Below, piece by piece: positions 1 through 8,640 of a DNA stretch of 64,000 bases. The stretch is from assembly GCF_006716675.1 (NCBI RefSeq), contig NZ_VFPM01000003.1, positions 970,286 to 1,034,285 of the forward strand, read 5' to 3'. Numbering within the stretch: the stretch's first letter is position 1; each line of letters opens with the position of its first letter. The stretch is from Humibacillus xanthopallidus (lineage in GTDB: Bacteria > Actinomycetota > Actinomycetes > Actinomycetales > Dermatophilaceae). The position numbers and the translations under genes were made by a program. Below the pieces are notes generated by a model, which did no database searches, was not told where the DNA came from, and saw only the letters and a list, made by a program, of their open reading frames with translations.

Positions 1-1734
1 GCCGGCATCGCGATGTGCTGCACGTTCGGTGACCTCACCGACGTCATGTGGTGGCGCGAGCTGCAGCTGCCGATGCGTTCGCTCATGACCCGCAACGGCC
101 GTCTGCAGGCGGAGACCCCCGACTGGATCGCCGGTGGCCCCGGCGAGCAGCTGTATGCCGCCTCGCTGGCGACGAAGACGACCTTCACCGCGCGCGAGGC
201 CGTCGTCGCCGCGCTGCGCGAGTCGGGCGACCTCGACGGCGAGCCGGTCAAGACCCAGCGCAAGGCGAACTTCTACGAGAAGGGCGACAAGCCGCTCGAG
301 ATCGTCACCTCGCGCCAGTGGTACATCCGCAACGGCGGCCGCGACCACACTCTTCGATCGAAGCTCGTCGGCATGGGCGACGAGGTCGACTTCCACCCCG
401 CCTTCATGCGGTCGCGCTACAAGAACTGGGTCGAGGGCCTCAACGGCGACTGGCTCATCTCCCGGCAGCGCTTCTTCGGCGTGCCCTTCCCGGTGTGGTA
501 CCCCGTCGACGCCGACGGGCAGCCGGACCACGACCACCCGATCGTCGCGCCGGAGTCGGCTCTGCCCGTCGACCCGCAGATCGACGTGCCGGAGGGCTAC
601 GAGGAGTCGCAGCGCGGCCAGGTCGGCGGCTTCGTGGCCGACCCCGACATCATGGACACGTGGGCGACGTCGTCGCTCACGCCGCAGATCGCTGCGGGCT
701 GGCCGGTGCGCGACGGTGAGGGGCCCGGCTCCGACGAGGCGCTCTTCTCCGCGCTCTTCCCCTACGACCTGCGTCCGCAGGCGCACGACATCATCCGCAC
801 GTGGCTCTTCGCCACCGTGACGCGGTCGTACTTCGAGCACGGCGTCGCACCTTGGCGACACGCCGCCATCAGCGGCTGGATCCTCGACCCGGACCGCAAG
901 AAGATGAGCAAGTCCAAGGGCAACGCCGAGACACCCGAGGACGTCGTCAAGGCCAACGGGGCCGACGCCGTGCGCTACTGGGCGGCCTCGGGTCGCCTCG
1001 GCACCGACGCCGCCTACGACACCGGCCAGATGAAGGTCGGCCGCCGCCTCGCGATCAAGGTGCTCAACGCGAGCAAGTTCGCGCTGGGCTTCGGCGACGT
1101 CGACGGCGACCTGCGCTCCGCCGTGACGCACCCGCTCGACCTCGCGATGCTCGCCGCCCTCGGCGACGTCGTCGACAAGGCGACCGCGGGCTTCGAGTCG
1201 TGGGACTACACGAAGTCCCTCGAGGTGACCGAGACCTTCTTCTGGTCCTTCTGCGACGACTACCTCGAGCTCGTCAAGGACCGCGCCTACGGCGGACAGG
1301 GCGACGAGGCCGCAGCGAGCGCCCGGGCCGCCCTGCGCCTCGCCCTCGAGACGCTGCTGCGCCTGCTCGCACCCTTCATCCCCTACGCGACCGAAGAGGT
1401 CTGGTCGTGGTTCGGCACGGGGTCAGTGCACCGCCAGAGCTGGCCGACCCGCTCCGAGCTGCCGACCGGCGGTGATGCCCCGCTGCTCGACTCGGTCGGC
1501 GCCGCCCTCGCGGGCGTGCGCAAGGTGAAGTCCGAGGCCAAGGTCGGCATGCGGGCCGAGGTGCGCACGATGACGCTCGTCGCACCCGAGGCCGCCCTCG
1601 ACCACGTGCGGGCGGCCGAGAGCGACCTGCGCGCGAGTGGCCGCATCTCCGAGCTGTCGTATGCCGTCGGCGACCACGTCGAGGTCCGTGACGCCGAGCT
1701 CGTGCCCGTGGAGAAGCAGCCCGCCCAGGCCTGA
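1..1734 (+). CDS. valS: Valine--tRNA ligase, C-terminal part (5' end outside window)
   Basis: Class I aminoacyl-tRNA synthetase that charges tRNA-Val in the cytoplasm. The reading frame is open from base 1, so only the last 577 codons are present and the HIGH-motif half is missing. The KMSKS signature is visible as KMSKSKGN around codon 301, preceded by the conserved SGWILDPDRKKMSK block. After it comes the helical anticodon-binding domain (approximately codons 370-500), then a short tail rather than a long coiled coil. In actinobacteria valS usually sits near clpX, as it does here, 8 kb away on the other strand. The C-terminal half is confidently assigned; the N-terminus cannot be assessed. 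Confidence 0.95.
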   Translation, partial: AGIAMCCTFGDLTDVMWWRELQLPMRSLMTRNGRLQAETPDWIAGGPGEQLYAASLATKTTFTAREAVVAALRESGDLDGEPVKTQRKANFYEKGDKPLEIVTSRQWYIRNGGRDHTLRSKLVGMGDEVDFHPAFMRSRYKNWVEGLNGDWLISRQRFFGVPFPVWYPVDADGQPDHDHPIVAPESALPVDPQIDVPEGYEESQRGQVGGFVADPDIMDTWATSSLTPQIAAGWPVRDGEGPGSDEALFSALFPYDLRPQAHDIIRTWLFATVTRSYFEHGVAPWRHAAISGWILDPDRKKMSKSKGNAETPEDVVKANGADAVRYWAASGRLGTDAAYDTGQMKVGRRLAIKVLNASKFALGFGDVDGDLRSAVTHPLDLAMLAALGDVVDKATAGFESWDYTKSLEVTETFFWSFCDDYLELVKDRAYGGQGDEAAASARAALRLALETLLRLLAPFIPYATEEVWSWFGTGSVHRQSWPTRSELPTGGDAPLLDSVGAALAGVRKVKSEAKVGMRAEVRTMTLVAPEAALDHVRAAESDLRASGRISELSYAVGDHVEVRDAELVPVEKQPAQA

Positions 1735-1800
1735 CCGGTTCTTCCCAGCCCGTTCCCGAGCCCGTTTCCCGGGCCGCCCCCGTTGCAGGGTGGCCCGCAA

Positions 1801-1806
1801 TAGGCT
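1801..1806 (+). promoter_or_regulatory. Predicted -10 box of a leaderless transcript (DUF4129 gene)
   Basis: TAGGCT ends 7 nt before the ATG at 1814 and no Shine-Dalgarno sequence lies between them. This is the TANNNT-to-start spacing of actinobacterial leaderless mRNAs, so transcription probably begins at or next to the start codon. Confidence 0.5.
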
Positions 1807-1813
1807 GGAACGC

Positions 1814-2614
1814 ATGTCGAGGCGAGGGGTGATGCTCGCCGTCGGGTGCGGCATCGTCGTCATGGCGGCCCTCGTCGTGGCGGCCGTGGCGCGCCCGGTG
1901 GCCCTGCTCGCGCGCCCCGACGCCGCCCTGCCGCCGCCCCCGGCCCCGACAGTGCCGCAGAGCCTGCTGCCCACGCCGACGGCGCGGTCGACCGCCGGCG
2001 AGGGCCAGTTCACCCCGTCGGACCCGTCGCCCTTCCTCGTCGCCCTCGTGCAGATCGTGCTCGTGCTGACGGCGGTCATCGTCCTCGCGGTGCTCATCCG
2101 CATCCTCATCTCGCTCTGGCGCCGGCCGCGGATCACCCTGCACGAGGACCCGAGCTTCCAGATCCCCGACGTCCCCGTCGAGCTGCTCCGCACGGCCGAG
2201 CAGCGGGTCACGCTGCTGCGCACCGGCGCTCCCCGCAACGCCATCGTCGCCGCGTGGCTCGACCTCGAGACCTCCGTCGCCGCCATCGGGCTGCCCCGCG
2301 ACCCGGCCGAGACCTCGACGGAGTTCACCGGGCGGGTCATCGGCACGCTGGAGGTCGACCGGCTCCGGCTCGGTGACCTCGCCGCGCTCTACCGCGAGGC
2401 ACGCTTCTCCGTGCACGAGCTGGGCGAGTCGCACCGCGAGCGGGCCCTGCTCGACCTCGAGACCCTTCACGCAGACCTCACCCTCATCGCCGAGGGGGCG
2501 CGGATGGCACGGGCGGCCAGCGACGGCGGGGCAGGCCCGCACGCTCCGGGCCCGGGCGCTCCGGGCGCACCGGGCTCACCCGGCGCACCGGGCAACCGCG
2601 GCGGCGCAACGTGA
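1814..2614 (+). CDS. DUF4129-like membrane protein
   Basis: A 266-aa protein with an N-terminal membrane segment (residues about 5-27), a Pro-rich extracytoplasmic linker (35-70), a second membrane segment (about 73-100) and a cytoplasmic helical domain (about 115-235) resembling the DUF4129 domain found at MoxR/DUF58 loci. The last 28 residues are a collagen-like Gly-Pro-Ala tail. The ATG at 1814 is chosen because a TAGGCT box lies 7 nt upstream and the upstream in-frame extension overlaps valS. It is the first gene of a tightly packed operon running to 6111. The family often accompanies transglutaminase-like proteins; its molecular role is not established. Confidence 0.75.
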   Translation: MSRRGVMLAVGCGIVVMAALVVAAVARPVALLARPDAALPPPPAPTVPQSLLPTPTARSTAGEGQFTPSDPSPFLVALVQIVLVLTAVIVLAVLIRILISLWRRPRITLHEDPSFQIPDVPVELLRTAEQRVTLLRTGAPRNAIVAAWLDLETSVAAIGLPRDPAETSTEFTGRVIGTLEVDRLRLGDLAALYREARFSVHELGESHRERALLDLETLHADLTLIAEGARMARAASDGGAGPHAPGPGAPGAPGSPGAPGNRGGAT

Positions 2615-3177
2615 GCCGGCCGGACGGCATACCGGCGGCGACTCCTCAGGCGCGGGGCTGGCGCGAGATGGCGCAGTCGCTGCGGCCGTGGAAGCGGCGC
2701 GTCATCGGCCTGCTCGTGACCTGGGTGGTCATCGCCGGGGTGACGGTCGCGTTCGGCACCTCCCCCAACGTGCCGGTGCTGCTCGCCGTGCTCGTCGCCC
2801 TCGCCATGCTGCTGTGGCACGTCGTCGACCATGCCGAGGCACACCACCTGACGTCCTGGCCGCTCGTCGACGGCGAGCTCGGCGGCCAGGGCCGCGGCAA
2901 CGACTTCCGGGTCACCAACCTCGCCGGGCGGCTCGCAGCGGCCAACCTCGCGAAGGAGGGCCGCGAGGCGCTCGTGCACGACCTCCACGTCCAGCTGCAG
3001 GTGCTCATCCGCGAACGGCTCTACGCCAAGCACGGGCTCGTCGCCGAGGAGGAACCGCGCTGGTCGGAGGGCGTCACGCCGCCCGAGCTCTGGGAGCTGC
3101 TCGTCGGACTGCCGCCGCCCGACCTCTACCGGCCCGAGCGGCTCGACCCCCTGCTGACCAGACTGGAGAAGTGGTGA
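2611..3177 (+). CDS. Small conserved membrane protein of the MoxR operon
   Basis: A 188-aa protein starting at a GTG that overlaps the previous stop codon (GTGA), which implies translational coupling. Two hydrophobic segments (residues about 31-48 and 53-70) form a membrane hairpin. The rest is a soluble, charged C-terminal domain ending just before moxR. I do not recognise a named family. Its position between the DUF4129 gene and moxR suggests a membrane partner of the MoxR/DUF58 system. The third codon run after the start contains a rare ATA codon inside a GGCATAC motif. Confidence 0.65.
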   Translation: MSRPDGIPAATPQARGWREMAQSLRPWKRRVIGLLVTWVVIAGVTVAFGTSPNVPVLLAVLVALAMLLWHVVDHAEAHHLTSWPLVDGELGGQGRGNDFRVTNLAGRLAAANLAKEGREALVHDLHVQLQVLIRERLYAKHGLVAEEEPRWSEGVTPPELWELLVGLPPPDLYRPERLDPLLTRLEKW

Positions 3178-3180
3178 CTG

Positions 3181-4221
3181 ATGAGTGAACCCCGAGGCGA
3201 CACCCCGGCGAGGATCGACATCGCCCGCGCGAGCGAGCTCGCGGGCCGGGTGCTCGACGAGGTCGACCGGGCCGTCGTCGGCAAGCGCGAGGCGCTCACG
3301 CTCGTGCTCGCCGGCATCCTCGCTGGCGGACACGTGCTCATGGAGGACTTCCCGGGGCTCGGCAAGACGCTCGCCGCCCGCAGCTTCGCGCAGGCGCTCG
3401 GCCTCGACTTCAAGCGGGCCCAGTTCACCCCCGACCTGCTGCCCGGCGACATCACGGGGTCGTTCATCTTCGACCAGCGCACGGGTGACTTCGAGTTCCG
3501 CGCCGGGCCGCTCTTCACCGGGCTGCTGCTCGCCGACGAGATCAACCGCACGCCCCCGAAGACCCAGGCGGCCCTGCTCGAGGCGATGCAGGAGAAGCAG
3601 GTCACCGTCGAGGGCCGCACGTTCCAGCTGCCGCGGCCCTTCCACGTGCTCGCGACCGCGAATCCCGTTGAGTACGAAGGCACCTACCCCCTCCCGGAGG
3701 CGCAGCTCGACCGCTTCCTCATGCGCGTCTCGTTCGGCTACCCGTCACTCGAGCAGGAGTGGCAGATCCTCGCGAACCGGATGGCACGCCAGCAGGAGGA
3801 GCAGGTGCTCGACGCGGTCGTCACCCCCGACGAGCTGCTCGCGATGCAGGCCGCCATCGAGGCCACGGTCGTCGACGAGTCCGTCGGGCGCTACTGCGTG
3901 GCGCTGACGGCAGCGACTCGCACCCACGGCGACGTGCTCATGGGTGCCTCCCCGCGTGGCGCGCTCGGTCTGCTGCTCTGCGCCCGGGCGTATGCCGTCG
4001 TCGACGGCCGCGACTACGTGACTCCCGAGGACGTCAAGGCCGTCGCCCACGCCGTGCTCGCGCACCGGATCACCGTCAAGCCCGAGCTGTGGATGAGCAA
4101 CGTCAGCGGAGCGGGTGTCGTCGCCAGCATCCTGCGGACCGTCGACACGCCGTCGGCTCGCGAGGGGGCGGCGGGGTCGGGTGGCACCGTCGGGCCGCGC
4201 GGGGAGCGGCACGTCCCATGA
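3181..4221 (+). CDS. MoxR-family AAA+ ATPase
   Basis: A 346-aa AAA+ ATPase of the MoxR type, thought to act as a chaperone that assembles or activates partner proteins, classically with DUF58/VWA proteins. Walker A is seen at residues 55-63 (EDFPGLGKT), Walker B at 115-122 (LLLADEIN), and sensor 1 in the ATANP block near residue 160. Length and architecture are normal. It starts 3 nt after the preceding stop, and its own stop overlaps the start of the DUF58 gene (ATGA), the usual moxR-DUF58 coupling. The client process in this organism is unknown. Confidence 0.93.
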   Translation: MSEPRGDTPARIDIARASELAGRVLDEVDRAVVGKREALTLVLAGILAGGHVLMEDFPGLGKTLAARSFAQALGLDFKRAQFTPDLLPGDITGSFIFDQRTGDFEFRAGPLFTGLLLADEINRTPPKTQAALLEAMQEKQVTVEGRTFQLPRPFHVLATANPVEYEGTYPLPEAQLDRFLMRVSFGYPSLEQEWQILANRMARQQEEQVLDAVVTPDELLAMQAAIEATVVDESVGRYCVALTAATRTHGDVLMGASPRGALGLLLCARAYAVVDGRDYVTPEDVKAVAHAVLAHRITVKPELWMSNVSGAGVVASILRTVDTPSAREGAAGSGGTVGPRGERHVP

Positions 4222-5531
4222 ACGGCAGGCGGCTGCGGGCGACGGTGTCGCGCACCCTCGGGGCCTGGGAGACGACGGCCGCGCACCAGCGGGCCATCGC
4301 GCTGGTCGGGCTCGGCGCCGTCCTCGCCGCGCTCGGACGCCGCCCCGACCTGCTCGTGATCGTCGCCCCGATCGCCGTCGCCGCGGTGTGGGGCCAGCTG
4401 GCGCGCCCGCGTGCGACCGTCGAGGCCACGGCGCGGCTCTCCGATGTCACGTTGCGTGAGGGGCAGGCCGTGGCGCTGCACGTCGTCACCGAGCCCGTGG
4501 TCCCCGACGCGCACGGGGTCGTGACGCTCGCGCGGGTGCCCTTCGTCGATCGCCAGTCCGGCAGCGGCATCGCCCTGCTCGACGACGGCACGGCCACCCT
4601 CGGAGTGCGCAGCACCCGGTGGGGGCGCCGCCGCGTCGGCACCGTGTCGGTGACCCTGACGAGCGCGTGGGGTGCCTACCGGGTGGGGCCCGAGGAGCTG
4701 CCCGACCTCGACACCGCCACGCTCCCCGTGCCGGCGGCGTTCGACGCGAGCGCCCCGACCCCGCACCCACGCGGCATCGTGGGTCTCAACCGGTCCAACC
4801 GGCCCGGGTCGGGTAGCGAGTTCAACACGATCCGCCCGTTCCATCCCGGTGACCGGCTGCGCCGCATCAGCTGGCCGGTCTCGCTGCGCACGGGCACCCT
4901 GCACGTGACCTCGACCTTCACCGACGAGGACGCCCACGTCATCCTCCTCGTCGACGCCTTCAGCGACCTCGGCCCGCGCGAGGGCATCGACGGCCGGCCC
5001 ACGAGCCTCGACGTCACCGTGCGGGCTGCGGGCGCCATGAGCGAGCACTTCCTGCGGAGCAACGACCGGCTGACGCTGCGCACGGTCGGCGCTGCCGAGG
5101 TGCCTGCGCTCGGCACGGGCTCCGGCACCAACCACCTGCGGCGGGTGCTCGACACGCTCGCCCTCATCACCCCCGCGAGCGAGCGTCGCGACACCGGGGA
5201 GCACGCCCTGCGCGGGGTCGACCCCAACGCCCTGTGTCTCGTCCTCTCGCCGCTCATCGACCAGACGATGGTGTCGCTCGCACACACTCTGGCGGCGCGC
5301 GGCATGACGGTCGTCGTCGTCGACACCTTCCCGGATCACCTCGTCGCGGGCACCGGCGACGTCTACCAGTCCCTCGCCTGGCGCATGCGGCTGCTCTCGC
5401 GGGAGGCCCAGGTGAGCAGCCTGCGCCTGCGCGGGGTGCCGGTCGTGCCGTGGCGCGGCCCCGGGTCGCTCGACCAGGTGCTGCGCGACATCGCCCGTCG
5501 GTCGTCTGCCCCGCGGCTGTCGAGGCGGTGA
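4218..5531 (+). CDS. DUF58 domain-containing protein
   Basis: A 437-aa protein whose ATG overlaps the moxR stop. Two short hydrophobic segments (residues about 26-60) anchor it to the membrane. A beta-rich region follows, then the DUF58 core with the conserved GDRLRRISWP block at about residue 211 and a VWA-like fold starting at HVILLVDAF. DUF58 proteins pair with MoxR ATPases. The start is fixed by the overlap; an upstream in-frame extension inside moxR is not credible. The family is clear but the biological substrate is not known. Confidence 0.88.
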   Translation: MNGRRLRATVSRTLGAWETTAAHQRAIALVGLGAVLAALGRRPDLLVIVAPIAVAAVWGQLARPRATVEATARLSDVTLREGQAVALHVVTEPVVPDAHGVVTLARVPFVDRQSGSGIALLDDGTATLGVRSTRWGRRRVGTVSVTLTSAWGAYRVGPEELPDLDTATLPVPAAFDASAPTPHPRGIVGLNRSNRPGSGSEFNTIRPFHPGDRLRRISWPVSLRTGTLHVTSTFTDEDAHVILLVDAFSDLGPREGIDGRPTSLDVTVRAAGAMSEHFLRSNDRLTLRTVGAAEVPALGTGSGTNHLRRVLDTLALITPASERRDTGEHALRGVDPNALCLVLSPLIDQTMVSLAHTLAARGMTVVVVDTFPDHLVAGTGDVYQSLAWRMRLLSREAQVSSLRLRGVPVVPWRGPGSLDQVLRDIARRSSAPRLSRR

Positions 5532-5535
5532 GAAC

Positions 5536-6111
5536 GTGCCCCCGTCCCAGCCTGCCTCGCCGCCGTCGCGCCGCCGTCGCACCTTGCGCTTCGGAGCCGG
5601 GCCCGAGTGGTCCTTCGCCCAGCTGGGGGTGACCGGCGTCGCCACAGCCGGCGTCGTCGTCTATCTCGGCGCGCTCCATCTGGCGGTCGGCGGCTTCGAC
5701 GGCGTCTGGTGGCTGCTCGCCCTCGTGCCGGTCGCGCTCATGCCGTGGTCGGGGTCGGCCGCGCCGTTGGCGCTGTGGGCGGTGCTGCTCATCGGCTGGT
5801 TCGTCCTCACCCCGGAGGGGACGTACTCGTGGTGGGCCCTGCCGGCAGCCGCGGGAGCCGTCGCCGCCCACGCCGCGCATGCGCTGTCCGCGAGCTCCCC
5901 GCCCGCTGGGTCGTTCACCCGGGCGACGGTGCAGCGATGGATCCGTCACTGCCTCGTCGCCCTCTGCGCGGCCGGGGCCGTCGTCGTCGCGGTCGCCGCT
6001 CTCTCCAGCCGCGACCTGACCATCGGAGCCCTCGGACTCGTCGTGGGCCTCGCCGGGGTGGCGGCCGGGCTCGCCTGGGTGCGCACGAGCCCTCCCTCCT
6101 CGACCGACTGA
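5536..6111 (+). CDS. Polytopic membrane protein, last gene of the MoxR operon
   Basis: A 191-aa hydrophobic protein starting with GTG 4 nt after the DUF58 stop. A basic N-terminus (poly-Arg, residues 12-17) is followed by roughly five or six membrane segments and a short polar tail. No catalytic motif or named family is evident. At MoxR/DUF58 loci this position is often filled by a transglutaminase-like TgpA protein, which is absent here. The gene closes the operon; the following 157 nt hold the next promoter. Confidence 0.65.
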   Translation: MPPSQPASPPSRRRRTLRFGAGPEWSFAQLGVTGVATAGVVVYLGALHLAVGGFDGVWWLLALVPVALMPWSGSAAPLALWAVLLIGWFVLTPEGTYSWWALPAAAGAVAAHAAHALSASSPPAGSFTRATVQRWIRHCLVALCAAGAVVVAVAALSSRDLTIGALGLVVGLAGVAAGLAWVRTSPPSSTD

Positions 6112-6179
6112 CGCGCCGGGGCCGCCGCGCGGCGGCGGGCGCGCGCGGCTGGCGCTCTGTCGCGTCGGCCGAAAGACGT

Positions 6180-6208
6180 TTGCATTCGGCCGCGGGCCGA
6201 CTTACGCT
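6180..6208 (+). promoter_or_regulatory. Promoter of the tetR-MFS operon
   Basis: A near-canonical -35 (TTGCAT, 6180-6185) and -10 (TACGCT, 6203-6208) separated by 17 nt. The predicted start point falls at about 6215, inside the palindrome at 6213-6237, so a bound repressor would block initiation. Confidence 0.6.
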
Positions 6209-6212
6209 GCAC

Positions 6213-6237
6213 ATGAAACGAAACAGTTTCGTTTCAT
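6213..6237. promoter_or_regulatory. Perfect palindromic TetR-type operator
   Basis: ATGAAACGAAAC, one A, then its exact reverse complement GTTTCGTTTCAT: 12-bp arms with a 1-nt centre. It lies over the predicted transcription start and 31 nt before the tetR start codon, the position expected for autoregulation and control of the downstream efflux gene. Confidence 0.8.
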
Positions 6238-6268
6238 CGGAGCCAGTCTCTGGGGCGAGGTAACGGGC

Positions 6269-6919
6269 ATGGGGGTGAGCATGAACTCAGGAACGGTCAG
6301 CACGACGGACGCGACTCACGCGAGCCGTCCGCGCGTTGCCGGCGACCGGGAGCAGGAGCTCCTCGAGGCAGCGATCGACGTCCTGCGCGAGGTGGGCTAC
6401 GACCGGCTGACCTTCGACGCGGTCGCTGCTGCGGCCCGCGCCTCGAAGGCCACGCTCTACCGCAAGTGGCCCCACAAGCGGGACCTCGTCATCGACGCGC
6501 TCGCCCTCTTCATCGGCTGCCCCGCCGAGGAGGACCCCGACACCGGCACCCTCCGCGGCGATCTCATCGCCCAGGCCTGTGCCGTCGGGGGTCTCGACGA
6601 CGAGGTCGTCATGCAGACGTGGAGCGCCCTGCTCCCCGTCATCCACCGCGAGCCAGAGATGGCGCGCGGCATCCACGAGCGCTTCGTCGCTCCCAAGCTC
6701 GGGGCCGCACGCGCGGTCTTCGAGAACGCCCAGCGCCGGGGTGAGGTCGGCCCCGACGCCGACCTCGACACCCTCGCCATGATCCTTCCGGCCCTGTCGA
6801 TCCACGAGACCTTGCTCTCGGGACGTCGGCCGGGCCAAGACCGCATTGCCGTCTTCGTGGACACCGTCGTCCTGCCGGCCTGCGCCGCCACCACCACCGA
6901 CGCCGCCAGCCAGCGCTGA
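6269..6919 (+). CDS. TetR-family repressor of an adjacent MFS efflux pump
   Basis: A 216-aa TetR-family regulator. The DNA-binding helix-turn-helix is at residues about 42-68 (LTFDAVAAAARASKATLYRKW) and the rest is a helical ligand-binding/dimer domain. The ATG at 6269 is preceded by GCGAGG with 8-nt spacing; an in-frame ATG at 6281 is an alternative. A perfect palindrome sits at the promoter, and the MFS gene begins 55 nt downstream on the same strand. The simplest reading is a repressor that controls itself and the pump and is released by a pump substrate. The inducer cannot be predicted. Confidence 0.9.
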   Translation: MGVSMNSGTVSTTDATHASRPRVAGDREQELLEAAIDVLREVGYDRLTFDAVAAAARASKATLYRKWPHKRDLVIDALALFIGCPAEEDPDTGTLRGDLIAQACAVGGLDDEVVMQTWSALLPVIHREPEMARGIHERFVAPKLGAARAVFENAQRRGEVGPDADLDTLAMILPALSIHETLLSGRRPGQDRIAVFVDTVVLPACAATTTDAASQR

Positions 6920-6974
6920 GCAGTCGGTGACCGGGGCGACCCACCGCACCCGCACGCCCTCGAGAGGAACACCC

Positions 6975-8528
6975 ATGTCTTCGTCTTCGCCCTCCGTCGA
7001 TGAGGTGATCGACCCGTCAGAGGAGTTCAGCTCCCACGACGCACCACCCAAACGGCTCGGTCTCGCGCTCTTCGTCATCTGCGCAGCCCAGCTCATGATC
7101 GTGCTCGACGGCACGATCGTGAACATCGCTCTCCCCCACATCGAGGAGGACCTCGGCTTCAGCCAGGCCAACCTCCAGTGGGTCATCACCATCTACACCC
7201 TCGCCTTCGGCGGCTTCCTGCTGCTCGGCGGCCGCCTCGGTGACCTCTACGGGCGCCGACGGATGTTCGTCTGGGGCGTGGCCCTCTTCACGCTCGCCTC
7301 GCTCGGTGCCGGCATCGCCCAGACCGAGGGGCAGATGCTCGTCGCTCGCGCCGTCCAGGGCCTCGGTGGCGCCCTTGCGGCTCCGAACGCCCTCGCGCTC
7401 ATCACGACGACGTTCCCGGCCGGCAAGGAGCGCAACAAGGCGATGGGTGTCTTCGCCGCCATGTCGGGCGCCGGAGCGGCCATCGGCCTCATCCTCGGTG
7501 GAGTCCTCACCGAGATCGACTGGCGCTGGAACTTCTTCATCAACCTGCCGATCGGCATCCTCGTCGCGTTCCTCGCACAGCGGATCCTCACCGAGTCCGA
7601 GGACGGTCGCGGCTCACTCGACATCCCCGGCGCGATCACCTCGATCGCCGGTCTGTCGTCGCTCGTCTACGGCCTGACGCACGCTGCCAGCACCTCGTGG
7701 AGCGACCCGACGACGGTCACCTACCTCGCCGTGGGCGCGGTCCTGCTCATCGCCTTCGTCATCATCGAGACGCGCGTCGCGCACCCCCTCCTGCCGATGC
7801 GCATCCCCGGTGACCGCACCCGCGGCACCTCGTACTTCGTGATGCTCATCGTGGGCGCCGGCATGTTCGCGATGTTCTACTTCCTCGGCATCTACATCCA
7901 GACGATCCTCGGCTACTCCGCGCTGACGACGGGCCTCGCCTTCCTCCCGTTCTCGGTCGGCATCGTCGTCGCCGCCCAGGTCGCCTCGCGCCTCATCGCA
8001 CGGGTCGACCCGCGCTGGATCTCCGGCGCCGGCGCCGGCTTCGCGACTCTCGGCATGTGGGGCTTCACCCACCTGACCCCGCAGAGCACGTATGCCACGG
8101 ACCTGCTGCCGTGGATCATCATCCTCGCCTTCGGGCTGGGCCTCATCTTCGTGCCGCTCACCCTGACGGCGGTGCACGGTGTGGCGCACGAGGACAGCTC
8201 GGTCGCCTCGGCCGTGCTCAACACGATGCAGCAGGTCGGCGGCACCCTCGGGCTCGCGACGCTCAGCACGATCTTCGTCAACAACCTCAACGACAAGGTT
8301 GCCGAGCTCACCGCGAAGATGCCCCAGGGCGGCACTGCACCGACCCAGGACCAGCTGGCGGCAGCGCAGAAGATGATCGCCGACGAGGCGTTCACCTACG
8401 GCGCGAGCAAGGCCTACCTCGTCGCGGCGATCATGATCGCGGTCGGCGGCATCATCACGCTCGTGTTCCTCAACGTCAAGCACGAGGAGCTCGCACACGA
8501 CGGGGCGGCCCCCGCCCACATGGGCTGA
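6975..8528 (+). CDS. MFS multidrug transporter, DHA2/EmrB-QacA type
   Basis: A 517-aa major-facilitator protein of the 14-helix DHA2 drug:H+ antiporter family. The conserved loop after helix 2 is visible (GGRLGDLYGRRRMF), and the motif-C-like Gly-rich helix 5 is present (GAAIGLILGGVL). The ATG at 6975 is preceded by GAGAGGA. It is the effector of the upstream TetR gene. Just downstream (8544-8619) lies a copy of an inverted-repeat element separating it from the convergent peptidase-like gene. Exact substrates are unknown; drugs, dyes or an endogenous metabolite are all possible. Confidence 0.92.
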   Translation: MSSSSPSVDEVIDPSEEFSSHDAPPKRLGLALFVICAAQLMIVLDGTIVNIALPHIEEDLGFSQANLQWVITIYTLAFGGFLLLGGRLGDLYGRRRMFVWGVALFTLASLGAGIAQTEGQMLVARAVQGLGGALAAPNALALITTTFPAGKERNKAMGVFAAMSGAGAAIGLILGGVLTEIDWRWNFFINLPIGILVAFLAQRILTESEDGRGSLDIPGAITSIAGLSSLVYGLTHAASTSWSDPTTVTYLAVGAVLLIAFVIIETRVAHPLLPMRIPGDRTRGTSYFVMLIVGAGMFAMFYFLGIYIQTILGYSALTTGLAFLPFSVGIVVAAQVASRLIARVDPRWISGAGAGFATLGMWGFTHLTPQSTYATDLLPWIIILAFGLGLIFVPLTLTAVHGVAHEDSSVASAVLNTMQQVGGTLGLATLSTIFVNNLNDKVAELTAKMPQGGTAPTQDQLAAAQKMIADEAFTYGASKAYLVAAIMIAVGGIITLVFLNVKHEELAHDGAAPAHMG

Positions 8529-8543
8529 CGCCCCTCACTCCCC

Positions 8544-8619
8544 AATCGACAGAGCAGTTCGTCGTCGCCGGCCGGGCCCCCGCGGTCCGCGTGGCGGCCG
8601 ACGAACTGCTCTTTCGATT
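8544..8619. repeat. Interspersed inverted-repeat element, copy 1 (terminator-like)
   Basis: Two 21-bp arms, AATCGACAGAGCAGTTCGTCG (8544-8564, 21 bp; core AGAGCAGTTCGTCG) and its reverse complement at 8599-8619, with one mismatch and a 34-nt G+C-rich loop. It lies between convergent genes. The same arms recur at 37991-38110, also between convergent genes, so it is a dispersed family and probably acts as a bidirectional terminator. Confidence 0.8.
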
Positions 8620-8640
8620 TCTGCCTGGGGAGCGTCCTGG

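Noticed and set aside
2539..2611. Collagen-like Gly-Pro-Ala tail taken as a separate repeat element
   Set aside because: It is the in-frame C-terminus of the DUF4129-like protein and shows no exact period.
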